From: Limanda limanda
Taxonomy: Eukaryota; Chordata; Actinopteri; Pleuronectiformes; Pleuronectidae
DNA length: 64,000 nucleotides
Direction: 5' to 3'
Assembly: GCF_963576545.1 (NCBI RefSeq)
Contig: NC_083638.1
Span: 21,169,590-21,233,589 of the forward strand
The notes beneath the pieces were generated by a model. It did no database searches. It was not told the origin of the DNA and worked only from the letters and a program-made list of their open reading frames with translations. Below, in pieces: positions 1 through 15,289 of this stretch (its first letter is position 1; the number at the start of each line of letters is the position of its first letter). A program made the position numbers and the translations under genes.

Positions 1-3000
1 GGGAAACCGCCGGCCATCTAGCTACACCTCTGAAGTTCACTTTTCAAAGGGTTTATCTATATACATCAAGTTAAATGTTGTGGTCTTACATGGTTCTATG
101 TGCCAGACTTTCTTAGCAAAGTGGGACACTATTCCTTTAAGGTTTTAGAGCGCTTCCATTTTCAATGCCATAACATTCAAAACACATGCATATGATTTCC
201 CTCTCTTAACTGGCATGTGTACATTAAAGGAACAGTAGATAAATCCGTTTTTTAGTGATGTTTAAATGAAAAAAGAAACACCTTAAAAGTATTGAGCATC
301 ACATATTTATGTGAAAGGATAGAGTATCCAAGGACTGGGTTTACCTTTTAAATAATTTGTGCTCTACGTAGGGTGAAGTAAAGATTGACAGTGATGGGAT
401 ACAAGATTTACCATTTCAGCTCAGGTACATGGCTTCTGAGACCCTTGGTAGGAGAACTGGAAAGAACAAGATAGATTCCTATCTAGAAAACAATCCTGGG
501 GTTTGACAGAATCAATGTGCACTGACGAATAAGCAAACAGTGAGATTAAAACTATAGTTATAAAGTCAATAATTAAGCTGAATATTTTTGTCTCATCATC
601 TGAGTTCCCTTTCTTATTTAAATAACTGTTCGTTTAAGACATGTCAAGAAGAGTGAATGGCTATTCAGGTCAGTTTTAGGAGATATACATAGAGGTTATG
701 TCCTTGGCATGAGTTTGACAGCTGTATCTGAAGCTGTTGCTATAAAATTAACAGGGCATTACAACTGGCAAAGAAGCACTTGGGCTGTAAATGCTGAGTG
801 TACAAGGGCAAAAGTAACTGTGGAAGTCTTCACTTCAAATATCCCATCTCATTAATAACCTGTTGCGTTTTCCCATCTTCTCTTTCACACACATAAATTA
901 AAGATATCGCAAAGGGTGATTGCTTGTGGGACAGAAGTTAATAAGATTTAAGTCATGGCGTCTAATTTTATCTCCCCTCTTCACTCTTGGAGCAGAGATA
1001 GGGCACTGCTCTTTGACAAAAATACCAAACAGGTTCTTCCGACCCAAATGAAAGAACAAGGGGGTCATTTCAGGAAGCTGAACTCTTTTCTGGCAACTTT
1101 CTCTCTTACGTATTTTCATCACTGTCATCTTCCTCCACAGAGGACTGGCCACTTTAGTCTCTGCACCCAAGACAGGTTCCCAACCTCTGGCCACTTTACT
1201 TTAATGGACTGTCAGGAGGGTTTTCCAAAGGAACACTGCACTGTTTAGAATTGTTAGGTTTTTTTTCTTTTAATCAAATGCCATTATCATTTGACATTAA
1301 GCTGGGTTGAAAGGAAAATAAAGATCTATTTGGTGATCAAGTTTTACACTTGCTGCACATATTGAATTTCAAACATCTTTCTCATATTATTACTGATTTG
1401 GTAATTCTAGCGTGTACAGCTGCCCACCACACACATGAATATGAGCTCTCATTCTACTGCTGCCCGAGGCTACGCACATTACAGCATGTGATCCTGTTCG
1501 CTCGACAAAAAGCCACAAATTATTGTACTCCTCCTCACTGGACTGTAGGTAAAGTGGGGTGAAAGAAAGACGGATCACAAAAGAAGATCCAAACGCACAG
1601 ATTGAAGAGGAGTCGTCCTCCGAGACCATTTGTTACTGTTGTTTCCATGGAGATCAGTTACAGCTCAGTTCTGACGGTGTGGTGTATTGTTCAAGGGCAA
1701 GGAGGGTAGGAGATGGTGATAAATGCAGCAACTTTACAGTCGGTTTGCCTTTTGTTTCTAAGCCATTCAAAATAAAGTGTGATGAGCAGGAGAATATCCG
1801 TAGGAATGGAAAGAAAATCGTAATTCCTGCTTTTTTACAGTGGAAATACACTCAAGCATGACACCAACCACAAACTGCTGAGAGATTTGGTATGGTATGC
1901 ACTGCGCGTGTCGATTTGGTGATGATGGAAAAATTGAGAATGTAATTCTGTCTCAATGAGAGACTGTCTCAGTCATTACTTATTTGTACCTCCTTTGTCT
2001 TGGTCGAGGAAAAATGACAAGTAGTGAATTTGGATAAAATCCCCCCCACTGCTTCCTCTACAGACTTACTGGTGAATTTGATACAATAATAGGTACCTGG
2101 TTCATTAAAGGCCAATACACAGACACACACTTTCTGGTCATGCTCGAAACGGGTTAAACATCAATTTCACAGATGAAGGTGCAGCAACAGGTGAGAAAAA
2201 AAAAAAAATTATCCTGTGACAGCTCACTCATACTCAGTGCTAAAATATGCCACAGAGAAAAGGTTTTTTGGAAATTAATATAATCTTCTATAATACTACT
2301 TCTTAATAACTGGCTGGTCTTAATAACAGCTTGTAGCCAAGGACAAATTTCAATGCAAGTTGACAATTATGATTTTCTATTATTGAAGGTTATCTACACG
2401 ATGTCACAGTCACAGAAACGGATCATTACCAGTGCATAAATGTCCATTTGAGGCACACCCATTTTCCAGCTACCTTGCAGAGATTACATTCTTTAAGCGC
2501 TGAATCAAATAACAACATCAAAACTATGAACAGTGCCAGGAAACAGACATGGATCATTTCTCAAAGCACTTTCGGTATTTATCTTTTGAAAGAAACCAGA
2601 GGACATCCTGTAAGCAAAGGATCATTTCCTTGTATATCTCAGTCACCATTTAAGTAGGTTTTACAGGCACAGCGAGTTACACCCAGGGCTTAAGAAGCAA
2701 CACAATGAGCGACTAGATGCAAGGAATTTGTAGAATCTCTTTTCAGACAATGACCGAGGAAAGTTATGCGAGTATGTAATTATGATTATGACAACTGGTT
2801 GACTGATTTATGCTTTCCCAAATGCACTCAACAGTTCATATTACGTTTACAGTGGTCATGCATGCACTGCTTTGTTGGATGCAATAGACCAGTTCGACTA
2901 GTTTCATCGATGGACCACAGCGATGTGCAATCAAGGGCAGCAATCAAAAAAAAACATAACACCCTCACACATCAGGCTTTTGTCTGCACATGGGAATGGA

Positions 3001-6000
3001 TATAATCTGCAATCACTCCCAGGACAAATGACTAATGACCCATAATTTGGCAAAACAGTGAGTTGAGACAGCGTCTTGGTTTTCGCTGCAATTGTGACAT
3101 CGAGCATTACGCACCTGGGGAACTGAGACTGAAACTCCCCTGCAGGCAATAGTACAGAAGCCAATCTTCTTTTTTAGTGGATTTACCAGTGATTTTGGTG
3201 TAAAAGACTATGAGCTAATAATCTTGGATGTATATGCGGGACTACAACGTTACGATACAACAACTTTGTTAATATTTTATTGGTAAAGAAATCTAGTCAA
3301 TTCATCTGTAAGACCTTAAGGATGCATTTTGGCAAAAAACACAGAATGTAAAAAACATGTTTTGTGTCTTTGTAACAACTTTGAGTATACGAGCAAAATG
3401 GATGCACTAGTGAGACAGATGAGTTAATAAAACCTCAGGTGCTGTTTGTCCTTGCAGCTTGAATCAAGGCTGAGTAGAGCAGGTAATGCCCCGAGAATAA
3501 TGAGCATACGTTAATCAAAGTGTTACCCTAATTTACAGTGATGTCGAGTGAAAAAGAAATCTGTCAACAGCAATTTAATTAAGTTGAAATTTGTTGAAAG
3601 CGAGTCTATTTTTGAATAAATGGATTGGATCCTCAGATTGGTTTGTTTTACTGTCTCACTTCCTGTAATCCATTGAAAACAAATCAACATAGGAGTCTCC
3701 GGCGCACTGGGTCAGAAAACTTTGCTCCTCTGTATCTGAAATTGATGTGTTCATTTTGGTGAATGTCGATCAGCACAATTATTCATAATTTCCATTCCCT
3801 GGGCGGTATGAACAAATGAGCTCTTCCAACCAAATAATTCAGCAATTGGGGGAAGATATGTTGAACGCAGTTACAACAGAGAATTATTCATAGTAGACAG
3901 CAGCGCAGAGAAAAACAGCTCGGGCCTCATCTACATTATGAGAATGAAAAGCAGTCACAGCCTTGTCAAGGAACATTAAACTCAAGTAACATGGCTGCCT
4001 TTATTTCAGCGCCATCAAATAAAGCTGTGCTGGGTCTGGCATAAAAATAATATCATTCAGACCCTCGTTCCAACGAGCGGGGAGTGGAGGGACATTATGC
4101 AGCGTATTGTCTTGCATATTATGTGATCCTGGCACGGAAAAAAATAACCATCAAGTCCCACATCAATACAGTTCAAGTAACATGACATGAGTGGAGAGAG
4201 ATGTACGTGCACGATGAATACCACAAGCAATTATGGGCTCAATATCCATCTCTCTCAACTGACTAACTTCAATGTCAGATCATGACAAGTCCTCTGAAAT
4301 GTTAAGCTAAACATGCATCTCTGATCTGGACTATTTTCATAGCATTAGTTTTTCAGTATTTCCGTCCAACCGTCTTTGGAGCTTGTTGTTTCGGAGGGAT
4401 TGAATTTCTCATAAAAGTGAGGGCAGATAATTAATTTTTACAGCTTAGGAGAGCCTGTGGGCTTGTCCTACAATGGTCAGTTAAAATTAACAGATGTTCA
4501 CTTTCTCAGCTGTTTCATTGCTGTGAAATATTTCATTTTGGGCCGTTATATACAGCTTGTTGTCACGGTGCGTCGTGCCCTCCACCGCCTTTTTCGACTG
4601 GCATTGAATGCTCTGGGAAATCTTTCCATCCATCCCGTTACTTCTTTTGCTCAGTAACCACAGTGTGGCTGGTACAAATGTCAAGCAAACATTGAAGGAC
4701 AAAAATAAGTCATAAAAACAAAGTGAGGAAAGTCTTTGAGGTGATTGGCACAGTGGTAAAGGTGGTCATTAAAAAGCAGGGCATGGCAGATGCTGTATAT
4801 CTGGATGAGTCCTCATTGAAACAGGATGTTCTCCACGTCATTGGCGTACACAGACGGACACAGAGCCATTCTCTGTCCAAACATCCTCCTCAATCTCCTT
4901 CCCAGCAGGAGAGAGTGAAAACAATAGAGCTGCACATAAACACCATAGCTGAGTGCTACTCCTATTGAGCTTATAGTGCCATCACTTCATCCTGCCATAC
5001 ATCTTACACACTGGACCTTTAAATCCCAGCATAGCTCTAGCCAAGGTATAATTAGCCAAATAAAATATCCAAATAACATGTAATCACATACTTGTTCAAA
5101 CCCAAGGCTTTTAAGAGCTAAACAAGTCTGTAATCTCTGTGGTGTTTCACTTTGTGATATCAAAGCTGGCAGAGAACCAGACAATATTTTTTTCTCTCAA
5201 CAACCTCAATTTGTATTCAAACATATGGCATCTGGTGTGAAGCTCATTAGCCAAACCTACTTAAGTCCATTACTTTGTCCTTTTCATGTGCCCCATGTCT
5301 GGATAAGTATGTGTGTGCCTTGTGGTGCCATTTCAGGTCACACTAGAGGAAAATTCCTCTCTCCTAAAGAGTCTGACCCAGTCTGTGTCCAGCCGACTGC
5401 CGCAACTGCTGGATTCAGCTTTCTTGTAGCCCAAAACCACACCGCTGCTGGGACAATGACAGGAAGGCCGACCGCAACAATTTCCTCGAGACTGAAAACA
5501 CTTGCCACACGAGTCCAAATCCTACAATGTCTTCAGTCCTCGGCTCAACATGTTATTCAAGTGATTACATAGTCATTCGGCTTTAAAACCACATTTGTTT
5601 CACTTCCTCTCAGCTTATAGGGAGGTGTTGATAATATAATACATTTTTACACATTAGCTTTTTTGCATGACTGAACTGGAATGACTAAAGTAACCGAGAG
5701 GCCCACGTTAGGTCATGGTTCCATATAATTTCTCTCGCTCAGCATGCAATTGCAACTGTGCAAATCATAATGCATGTTTCCTGCAACCTTGTAGTACCAG
5801 TCTCTGAGATTAATGTACATTGGGACAACACGGAAAGTGTCCCAAAATAGAAAAACGACCCAACCTGATACCAAAAAAGGATAGTAAAAGGTTTCAGGCT
5901 GCATTTTATGTGTGTGTGTGTGAGGGGGAGACAGAAAGAGGGGGGAGACAGAGATTCTTTCATAAACAGCTAGTATTTTAGGGCTGCAGAGCAGTGGGAG

Positions 6001-9000
6001 GCTGACTGTTTTCTGTGGATTAAACACTAAACCCACTTGTTGGGAAAGCTCCCTCAGAGCTGAGCCCAGCACGGACAGGAATCACCCATTTCAAATGCAC
6101 CATAATTGCAGTTCTCCCGGTTTACTTAGTGTATTAAAAAGACGAGGAATGGTGATGTTAGATTCTCAGGGAAACCTGGGAGCAGAAGTACCTCCGCAGT
6201 GCCACAGCAGAGTGGGACTGAGCGCTGAAAGTTGTCTGGCCTGCTGCCCTGGGAATGGGAGCGAGTCACTGAGGCTCACCAACTATAGCCACCACAGTAT
6301 CCTGTCCAAAACATTGGTAACATTCTCTCAGCTGAAGCACCCTCCACAGGAACGGATCAAGACACATTGACATTGATCGCAAAGCAACGATATGTGGCAG
6401 GAAACTGGACATTGTGGGGTTGTGAGAGCTCATTTCAACAGCAGCTCTTGGTGTACACATACGCACAATCTGATATACGGACTGTGTTCACATTATAACA
6501 CATAGCACGTGAGGAGGTTCTCCAATGTAAACACACGAACATGTTGAACAGGAAGGCCGTGCATAACTCGGTGAAATTAAACAAGTAAACAGGCATTAAG
6601 TGGCACTCGATCACTCACTTCATCTCACAAATTAGGCCTGGGAAATAATTCAATATTACCATTTATCACCAAAAATAAGCCTCACTTCAACAAAACTTTT
6701 TCCACTTAATCAGTGAGTATGATCCATGTTAAATTAAATTAAAAAAAATGTACTTTTAGTTTAATGGTGAAATAATCAAACGGGATGTTATCCTTAGCAC
6801 CTTTCATTGTCCAAATTATTTTTGGGGATTTATGTGGAGTTTTGTCTGATATAATGCAACACAGTTCATTGTGTTAAATGCAAATAAGATTTTATATGAC
6901 TGTTAATTTCATGGAAATAGAGCAGTCCGGCACCTAATCACTTTAAAATCCAAATGACCTAATTGAGAATATTAAGCATTTGGAGAGTGAAATAAAAATG
7001 GATAGTTGCAGCCTTAGAGGCGATGTATCACAGTATAAAATATATTCAATCATATCATGTAACCTACAGCAAACAAAACAAGAATGAGTGCATAGTGTTC
7101 CTCCCAGCAGTCACAAACAAGTTATGCATTATTACTGTACGACTCCCACTCCAACAGCATCGTGGCAGCAAACTCGCACACTTAAAAAGAACGACTACAT
7201 AAAAGCCACCCAATTCAGTCAGCACGACTTAAGTCAGCAAAATCATCAGCCACAATAAAGGAGATGAGCTTCCTCCTCAATAGGAAGCATCAAGAGATTC
7301 AATTCCACATACACCTAAAGAGGTGGGGGACGTTTGAGGGGGGGTGGGGGGGACTGTAACTCATTGATGCATAGCTTACATCAGCAATAAAATATTCATG
7401 AACATTCGTCTTGAACCCACACACACAAGCAACTGATACTGTAAACAGATGTTAAAAATTCCACTTCCTTTAAACATGGATAGATGACCTAGAAAGAAAT
7501 GCTGTTTAAGAGCTTGTGTCACTCCACTGTCAAGCTCAAACTAGACAACCTTTAAGGACTTCCATGAAAAGTCACACAGAGACCTGTCACATCAATAAAA
7601 CAGATATTGTGACATCCTGAAAGAACAAACCCTTTTTCAAACGATGCCAGGAAAATAACTAAACTGTTATCTCTGGTGCATTTAGGAACCATTTGTGCCA
7701 AGTTGGCAGGTTACCACAACATTACTGGAAACATTCAGGCACAAATAAGCACCTACTCGGAGTGCAGTGCAGCAGGGAGGGAACAGCCTGCGCAGTGCAT
7801 GATTGGAAGCACTGAACAGCTCCGGAAAATGAATTCAAAAAGGTGCAACAAAATGCAAGAAAGGAAGACAGAGGGGTTTATTTGTCAACTTGACATTATC
7901 AGCCACTTCGAAGACATGGTAGCCCTTAGAACTCGGTGCATTGCAACCCAAGAAAAGCAGAGCATTTTACGTCTTCAATTTAAGCACTTTTTCATTACAA
8001 ATAATTTTTAGACATTTAAACTTAGTAGTGTCGAAGGTGTGTCGCAGAAAGTCTTGCTTGCAGCCACACACCGCCGCTCTGCTGTGAGAGTCTGGGTCTT
8101 GCCTAAATTGTCCACGTGTCACAGTTCACACGAAAATAGACAGTGATCTTTCACCACAGTTCCAATGTCTTCCTGTCGCTTAAGTCACAAACATAAATAT
8201 TTGCAAAACTTCCTATCTCTGTTTCAAGGTAAAAGCACTCTAGCGTTTCTGTTGACTGAATCCATTCATTTGTTTTAATGAGGGTTTTTATTGTCATCAT
8301 TGTAGGACCAGAAGATGAACAGCTTCATACTGTAGTGCCCTGGCATTCAGTTGAGTACATGGGCCTTCTTTGATTCAAGGAAATACAGCACACCTCACAT
8401 TGCAGCTCCGCAGAAGGTGGAACAACAGACATGCGCAAGACGCAGTAGATCAGTGACGCAGTTTAGCTTAGCACAGTCACATTACAAGCATCAGTCACAC
8501 GTAACAGGCTAACAAGTCAAACCTTTAAAAATCTGTCGGACGTCTGGAATTAATTCTAACTTTGACCCCCCCGACAAGTGTCATTTCTACAACAGATTAC
8601 CTGAAAACTGTAGTAACAGCCAGGTTGCTCAACTTAAATGATGTTATAATGTTGAAGCCCCCCCTCAGCAAGCCTTGAATATTTGTGAGCAATTCATACT
8701 GAAGCCTCAAAGCCAAAAAAAATTATATTTTGGGGTGGCCCTAAAGGAACGGGCACATTTATCACACAGTTTTGCACAAGTTCAAATTTGATCGTCGTGG
8801 TAACAAACAGAAACCTGTTTTTCTTCCACTCGCTGTCCTGGAGAGTTTAACTGTGTGAGTGAGGGTGTCACCTGATCTGCAATCTGCATGAAGCATCTCT
8901 GCTACAATGCAGCACAACCAAACACCTCAAGACTGCAGATCTGTTACAACTTAGCAGGCCTCCTGTTACAAAGAAAAAAAGAATGACTTGCAGCCTCCAT

Positions 9001-9194
9001 AAACATTTTTTAAATAAAGCTCCGCCCAAATGCTGCATTCCTCCCACAGTGCTGCCTCCATTAGGCCAGTTACAGGCTTTTAAATGTTCACCTGAATGTT
9101 TGCATTGTAAAAGGCTTATCAGATCTAAGCGCTTGCCTTTTCAAAAACTGCACAACAAACGACCACTTCCCAGGTCAGCTTGTGTGTGGGAGTC

Positions 9195-9216
9195 TGTGTG
9201 TGTGTGTGTGTGTGTG
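9195..9216. repeat. short (TG)n microsatellite
   Basis: About 11 TG units within the furin intron. Read directly from the sequence; no function is implied. Confidence 0.9.
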
Positions 9217-12202
9217 CAGAGGCTGGGTCGTACAGACCTGGTGGGACAGGAGCGCTCTGTCCTACATGCTCCGTGACATGACACACAAGCCAAAACCAAC
9301 TGCTTCAGATTGAATAGCAGTGTTGAACAATATGGCTCGCTCCAGCTGCCAGCAACTTAACAATTCAATTTTCTCTACTCAGCCACTGAAGATAACAGAT
9401 GAATATGTATACGTGAGAGCTTAAGGGCTTCATATTAAACTTTATCATTTAATGACAAACCACGAAGAACATCAGCATTTCTCTTCTTTTTTTTTAAACC
9501 TACATAAATTTGATGTAAATTAATTTAGCAAGGACTCAGCAATAATAATAAAACTGGAGGTTGTTGCCCAGTACAACCAGAGTCTTATCTCATGGCCACT
9601 GGAGCAGACGGGTAAGTGCATTGTTTAACAGCCCCATTAATTGTCTTCATTCCATAATGTGGTGTAGTCATTTCTCCACTCAGATTAAAAGTGTTAGTGC
9701 AGGGATCAAATTTGTTACCCTGCGTTTAAAACCTTGCTTCCTTATCATTTCTTTAGCATACACTGTGACATCCTAATCAAGGACATAAAAACCAACAGCC
9801 TTCACCTCTGATAAAACCATTAACACTTCAGTTTAACAGGCAGGAAAAATGCCAAAATTCCAGCAAGAACCAGGGATATTCACTTGGTAGAAATCTTTAC
9901 ACCACCAGAACACGAGGGTGCTACTTTAAATAGCTTTTAATGTGAAAATATTGCTGACATACTTCAGCACACTTCAAGTGGTTTTGAATTCGATGGCTTT
10001 GATTAAATTCAAGTATTATGATAAATCGTATTTAGTCGCAAAAAAGTATTGCAGTCTGCAAAGACAGTAGGCGGTTAAAGATCTGAAGAATCCAATACAA
10101 TTCATAAAACAAATTGATCTTTTACTCTTTTGATCGATCAATTGATATTTTATACCAAAAAAAGAAATGATTAAAACTGTTTTGTACCAACTGTACTTCT
10201 TTTTCGTCCGACAATAACAAAGCGGTCAGATCAAAAGAACTACGCAACCCTTCATTTTTTACATTTCATTGTTCCAGTTGAACTTGTTTGGCACTTCGAC
10301 TTTACCAGAACATCTCTCAGCAGAGAAAACCTCACCTGCATGTTTTTACAGCATTGAATACATTTTATTTAAACAAGTAGGGGGTTGTTTTAAGTGTAGA
10401 CTTGATGACAAATGTTGCTTTTGATTAGAAAATGAAGAATTCCAACAGACCTAAAAGTTATTTTCAGTCCCAACATTCTTTACATACCTCCACCTTCTAA
10501 GTGTGTGTTTGTGTGCACGCGTGTACGTACATGTGCACATACTCATACTTAAAACTTAAAGAGGTGCCTGCCCATGTATTTGCATGTCCCCTCAGCACAT
10601 CTGGCTCTTGCTACAGCCCCTGTGACCTGTGTGTGGTTCTGCTCCATCCCAGCCCCCATCGCTCCCCTTTGCTGGAGCAGAGTAATGACTGTGCTGCTGG
10701 GCCTTTGCTGCTGCAGTTCCCAGGACCCCTGACAACATGGGTGTTCATTCCTTTGCTCTAAGCTGGAGACGGCCTCCTGCTGACCAATTTGTTTTTTTTC
10801 CCCCTTCACAATAAGTGAAGCCAGTGGCCTCGTCCAGACATTATGTCATCCTCAGATTGTCTCCAGATACACCAATTCCTATGATGTATTTGTCTTTTGA
10901 GGATGTTGCCTTCTACAACACTTGTTCAAATAGTAACAAATGGCTGTCGTCGGCACTGAGGCAGAAAAACATTATTGGTTCGACCTGATGCAGATTCATG
11001 GTAAATAATTAACGATGAATTAACACGAATAGCACATACAGGGCTACAAAGTGTTATCCGTGGTAAAGTTATGATGACCTGACAAACTGAGCAGTGAGAA
11101 CAGATCTCTATGTGAAAGGCATTTCAGATCGTAGCATCTGATTGTCTTGCCCTAACTTTTAGGGGAAAAACAGTGGCCCGGGTATTATGAGGACACCCTT
11201 AAGCTTGTGAGTTCACATCTGGCATAAGGAATAGTCTCAACAGGGATCTCCAGTGACCACTTGTGATTAGATCTCCCTTTCTCGCTCTATATGCAAATTA
11301 ACACAGTCATCATTTGTATTCGCAAAGATCATATGATGTTGTTTTAAGCCCATCTGACAATACAGATGGGTTTGTTGTCAATATGCATGTGTCAGAGGGA
11401 GAGTCAGAGACACAGCCTCCATGCAGCTCTAAAAAATAAGATTTTAGTCATTTGAAAGAAAAGAAATGGAAAATCAATACGTGGCGGTCTGCCTCTTAAT
11501 GCTGCAGTCGTGATGTTTTGCACAAACACGATGTTGAATTAGTATCAATATAAGAATCATAAGACTTCCAAAGTCTGCCGTCAGAGAACTCTGCTGAATA
11601 CCCACAGGACGGGGCAGAGATCCCACTGTTCATTGGATATGACATTCGGTTCAGGCATGATCAAAATCAGGTGGTATAAAAAAAGAACAGGGTCATAGGC
11701 AGATCAAACAAACTGATGGCAGGTCTCTTGTTGCTCAGCTTGCTTTGTAGCTTTAGGGAGTGTGTGTAGGCGTGCGTCTATTGAGTTCCTCTATGACAGT
11801 GATGCTGTCTGATAAAATCAACATGCAGGCAAGTTTAAGACATTGTCTGTAGTGTCATTGGTAAAAAGATAACTTTGAGCTGTGTGGTAAGTTGAATGAG
11901 CCACATAGGGGGGGTGTGCCTGCAGATGGATATCTCAACCTTGCAGGGCGATAACAGTGACTCTTCTCCAGAGAGGAGCGAGGTTTGTTGGAAACAAAAT
12001 TTAGATTGGTGGCTAGTTTCTTTTTTAGGAAAACCCTCAGGGGTCTGAAAAGTCTGGCGAGAGAGGAGCCACGTTGGCAGCATTGCCTGTAAATCTCCTC
12101 TGTTTATGTAATAGAAACTGTTCCCGACAACTAATTTTGAGGGGAACAGCCAATGAGGAAACTCATTCTGCCGGCCAACCAAATCACTCTTTCACATTCA
12201 TA

Positions 12203-12265
12203 GCAGTGTCATCTTTTGATGACACTGCCATGACTATTGACCTTGTCATGACTATTGACAAGGTC
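12203..12265. repeat. Two adjacent hairpins with a 13-nt direct repeat
   Basis: The first stem is a perfect 11-bp pairing (GCAGTGTCATC with GATGACACTGC, 4-nt TTTT loop, 12,203-12,228). The second is a perfect 9-bp pairing (GACCTTGTC with GACAAGGTC, 9-nt loop, 12,239-12,265). The sequence CATGACTATTGAC occurs at 12,229-12,241 and again at 12,247-12,259, so the repeat copies run through the second stem and loop. The stems are shorter than a microRNA precursor needs. The origin may be slippage or a small transposon footprint. Confidence 0.8.
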
Positions 12266-15200
12266 TTCCTATAAATTACATTACAATGATTCAAGGAAAG
12301 GGGAACACAACGTGAACCATAGGTTTACTGACAGATAAATCACTTTCTTCCTGATGTTTAGCTGCCACCGGAAGATCAATATATGTTGAAAAAAATTCCA
12401 AGGATGTGTAGTTAAGCAATTCATGTACTTTCATTTCATATGATCACCAAAGTGATTCCAACATACTGTGTCAGTTACGTTGCTTTAAGGGGTTAATGGT
12501 TTAGGGTTTGATTTGGGCTATACTGGCTCCAAAGTCCTTCCTCTCAACACTGAACTCTCCAGCAATCCAAACAGGATAAGTCGATCTCTGCAGTTTATTA
12601 ACTTTCAAAGAGGAGCATCTGCACTGAGATGAAGTTGGATCTGGTCGGCTTAGTGAGAGAGGCCAGAGGCTGGAATAAAGGGAGTCTCTTTCTCCCATTG
12701 ACAACAACATGAAACCCCTAAGGCAGTGGGACCAGACTGCAGAGATGCACAAGGCCACTGCTGATAAACCATCCTGAGATGGAAAACAATATGATCCTCT
12801 CTGGATGAAAAGGCTGGCCTCTTAATGGGCCCATACCAAAGAGGGGGCCCGAATCCAACAGTTTTCACTGAACTGTGTTTGCTGTGTTATCATTACTGCA
12901 CTTCAAAGCAGCACCATCTCCAAGGGACATGGTACACTGACTGTATAGGGCTGTGCGCTCTGTTTGGAGCCATCAGCTCTCATTGGCTAAAGTAGGCCAG
13001 AGCCACGGCACACAGAGTGGTGTGTTAAAGATTAATGAAGATCTTGCACAAGTAAACCAGCTTACAAAACATGCTTACACATAATAAAATATTTAGAGGT
13101 GGCAATCTATAAAGCTAGTGTGTTTGACTCGAGGACCCTGGAAAGGTCCTGTGGGTATAGTAAGTTAGAAACACATCACTCATGAATGGAAAGAGTAATG
13201 CTGGTTTCCATCCAAGTGTGTATGGTGTGGTCTGCATATAATAAATGATTAGAAATGCAAAAGGGACAGCACAGGATCGCAAAATTGTCCCTAGACCCTC
13301 TTGGGCTGTTCTTATTAAATTAGGGAAGTGTTTTATGTATAGCGATAAAAAGACATTCGTCATACGCGTAAATATCTAGAGTTGTTTGTGCTAAAGGCTG
13401 ACTTTAAATTATCTGTCCACCATATTTTAAATGGGCTGTGCTTCCCAAGTTTATGACCGTTTTGTGTTTACATTGGAATATCGTAAAACGCATCTTTGTT
13501 TTGACCTTCAGTGCAGAAAATACTGCAAATATAAGCCAACACAAATGAGCAATAACTTCCTCTATATCAATGATTTCTTAAAGGAAAAGTTCTCCATTTT
13601 CCATGTGGAAATGTATACTGATAGAGCTGCATACATGGTGAGGAAAGTGTGTTATTCATCTCAATGAAGCTGATGTTGAACATGAAAAGGTCAGTTTTTT
13701 TGACATTTCAAAAGTTTATTTCCGACTTTCGAGGGTGTTTAGTCTAGTTTCTGCCATATGACACGTTTGGTGGCAATACAGAACAAAACAAACAAAAACA
13801 GGAAGCGCCTGTGTGGGACTGCACATATGATGCAGAGCTGCAGCTTCTCTTCTAAGAAACCATCTTCTATCCTGTCAGACGATTTCTTAGCAAATGTCTT
13901 CAAAACCCTCGATTTCCCCTGCGGTAAATTGTTTGAGTTCACCAGAATTATGGAGTTCATACCGGCATCCGCATAGTTCGTTTTTTAAGTCACCGTGGTT
14001 ATACTGTGCAATGACGCTTCAACCAAGAGATGGGCCAGATTAGGGTTTGGCAGTTCACACAATTTGTCGCTGCAGAATCCATCAGTCAAGTCCATAAACA
14101 ATGACCCATTTCTGCACAACCACACCCTACATGCAGACCCCACTATTAAACTAATACACAACACATAAAAAAAGATTTAACTGAGAGAAAATGCTCCTGT
14201 CCATGTTTGACTGAGGGCAAAGTGTGACTGAATGATAACCAGGGTATGCACAGTGGAACTCGATAGAGATCAGACCAAAGTTGAAGGGAATGGTGAATTT
14301 CCCAGCTTGATAAACATAAAACTAATTACTGAGAGGGTTCCTACTGGAAATTTCATGAGTATAAATATAGTCTAAAAGGCACCAAGTAACATGCAAATTA
14401 TGTCATATAATCTGAGGGAAAGACATGAATATAAAACAGAAAAACTGAACTCAAGTTGATGTAGGCTGTAAAAAGTTAAAGGGAAAACCAACCAAATGTG
14501 GAAGGAAGAGATTAGAAATTCAGCCCTACACCATATCTTTCGAACTTAAATGAAAATTGTGAAGTAGATTAAAGTGAACTTCATACAGAGGCGGCCTCTA
14601 AGTGCAATGCTGTGTCATGAGTTACTGATAGGAGAGTGTCATTCCATGTATTTCATCAGAACTATAGATAATATCCATCTCTCGTGCTCCTCCTTTAATC
14701 TTGTGCTGAACAGAATATTAATCATCTTCATAAAAAGTTCAAACCTCTTCTGAAAAGAGAAAGAAATCTGCACATTATGTAGCAGAAATAGGCCAAGATG
14801 GTGCCATGCAGTACAGTGAGGGCACAGTACTGCAAGCACAATCCTCCCTTACATGCAGAGCCCTTTGGTGGACCTGGAGAAAAAGCTCTGAAGGAATCTC
14901 GTGAGAACAGACCAGTCGTGTGACCACAGCCGTTTTTAATCCACCACCAGTGACAGACACCACTGTTCTGAAGAAGGGAAGTGACACGTTTCTGAGAAAC
15001 ATTTTTACTTGGAAGTGAGCATAGAAACGGTTGTCTATTTATTTTTCACATTTCTTTCAACTGCCTCTGGTCAAGATGAAAAAATATTTATATAGAAAAT
15101 ATTACATTGCGTACTTCTGAGTTTCTTTTTTTTTTTTTACCACGAATGAACACCAGCTATCTGCTTCATACTAGGGGAGGAGGAAGCAGGAAACAAATTA

Positions 15201-15289
15201 TTCTTGGGAAATTATGCACCAGACAACTCTTACACAACATTTCCTCATGTTGCATTTGCTTCTCTGCGGTTGACTTCACCTTTGTTGCG

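Noticed and set aside
898..1248. Open frames of about 97 codons on both strands near position 1,000
   Set aside because: No similarity to furin or another family, no splice signals consistent with an exon, and overlapping frames on opposite strands; treated as chance.
5713..6072. 119-codon minus-strand open frame near 5.9 kb
   Set aside because: It contains a Thr-His run from a TG repeat and no recognisable domain; consistent with intronic chance frames.
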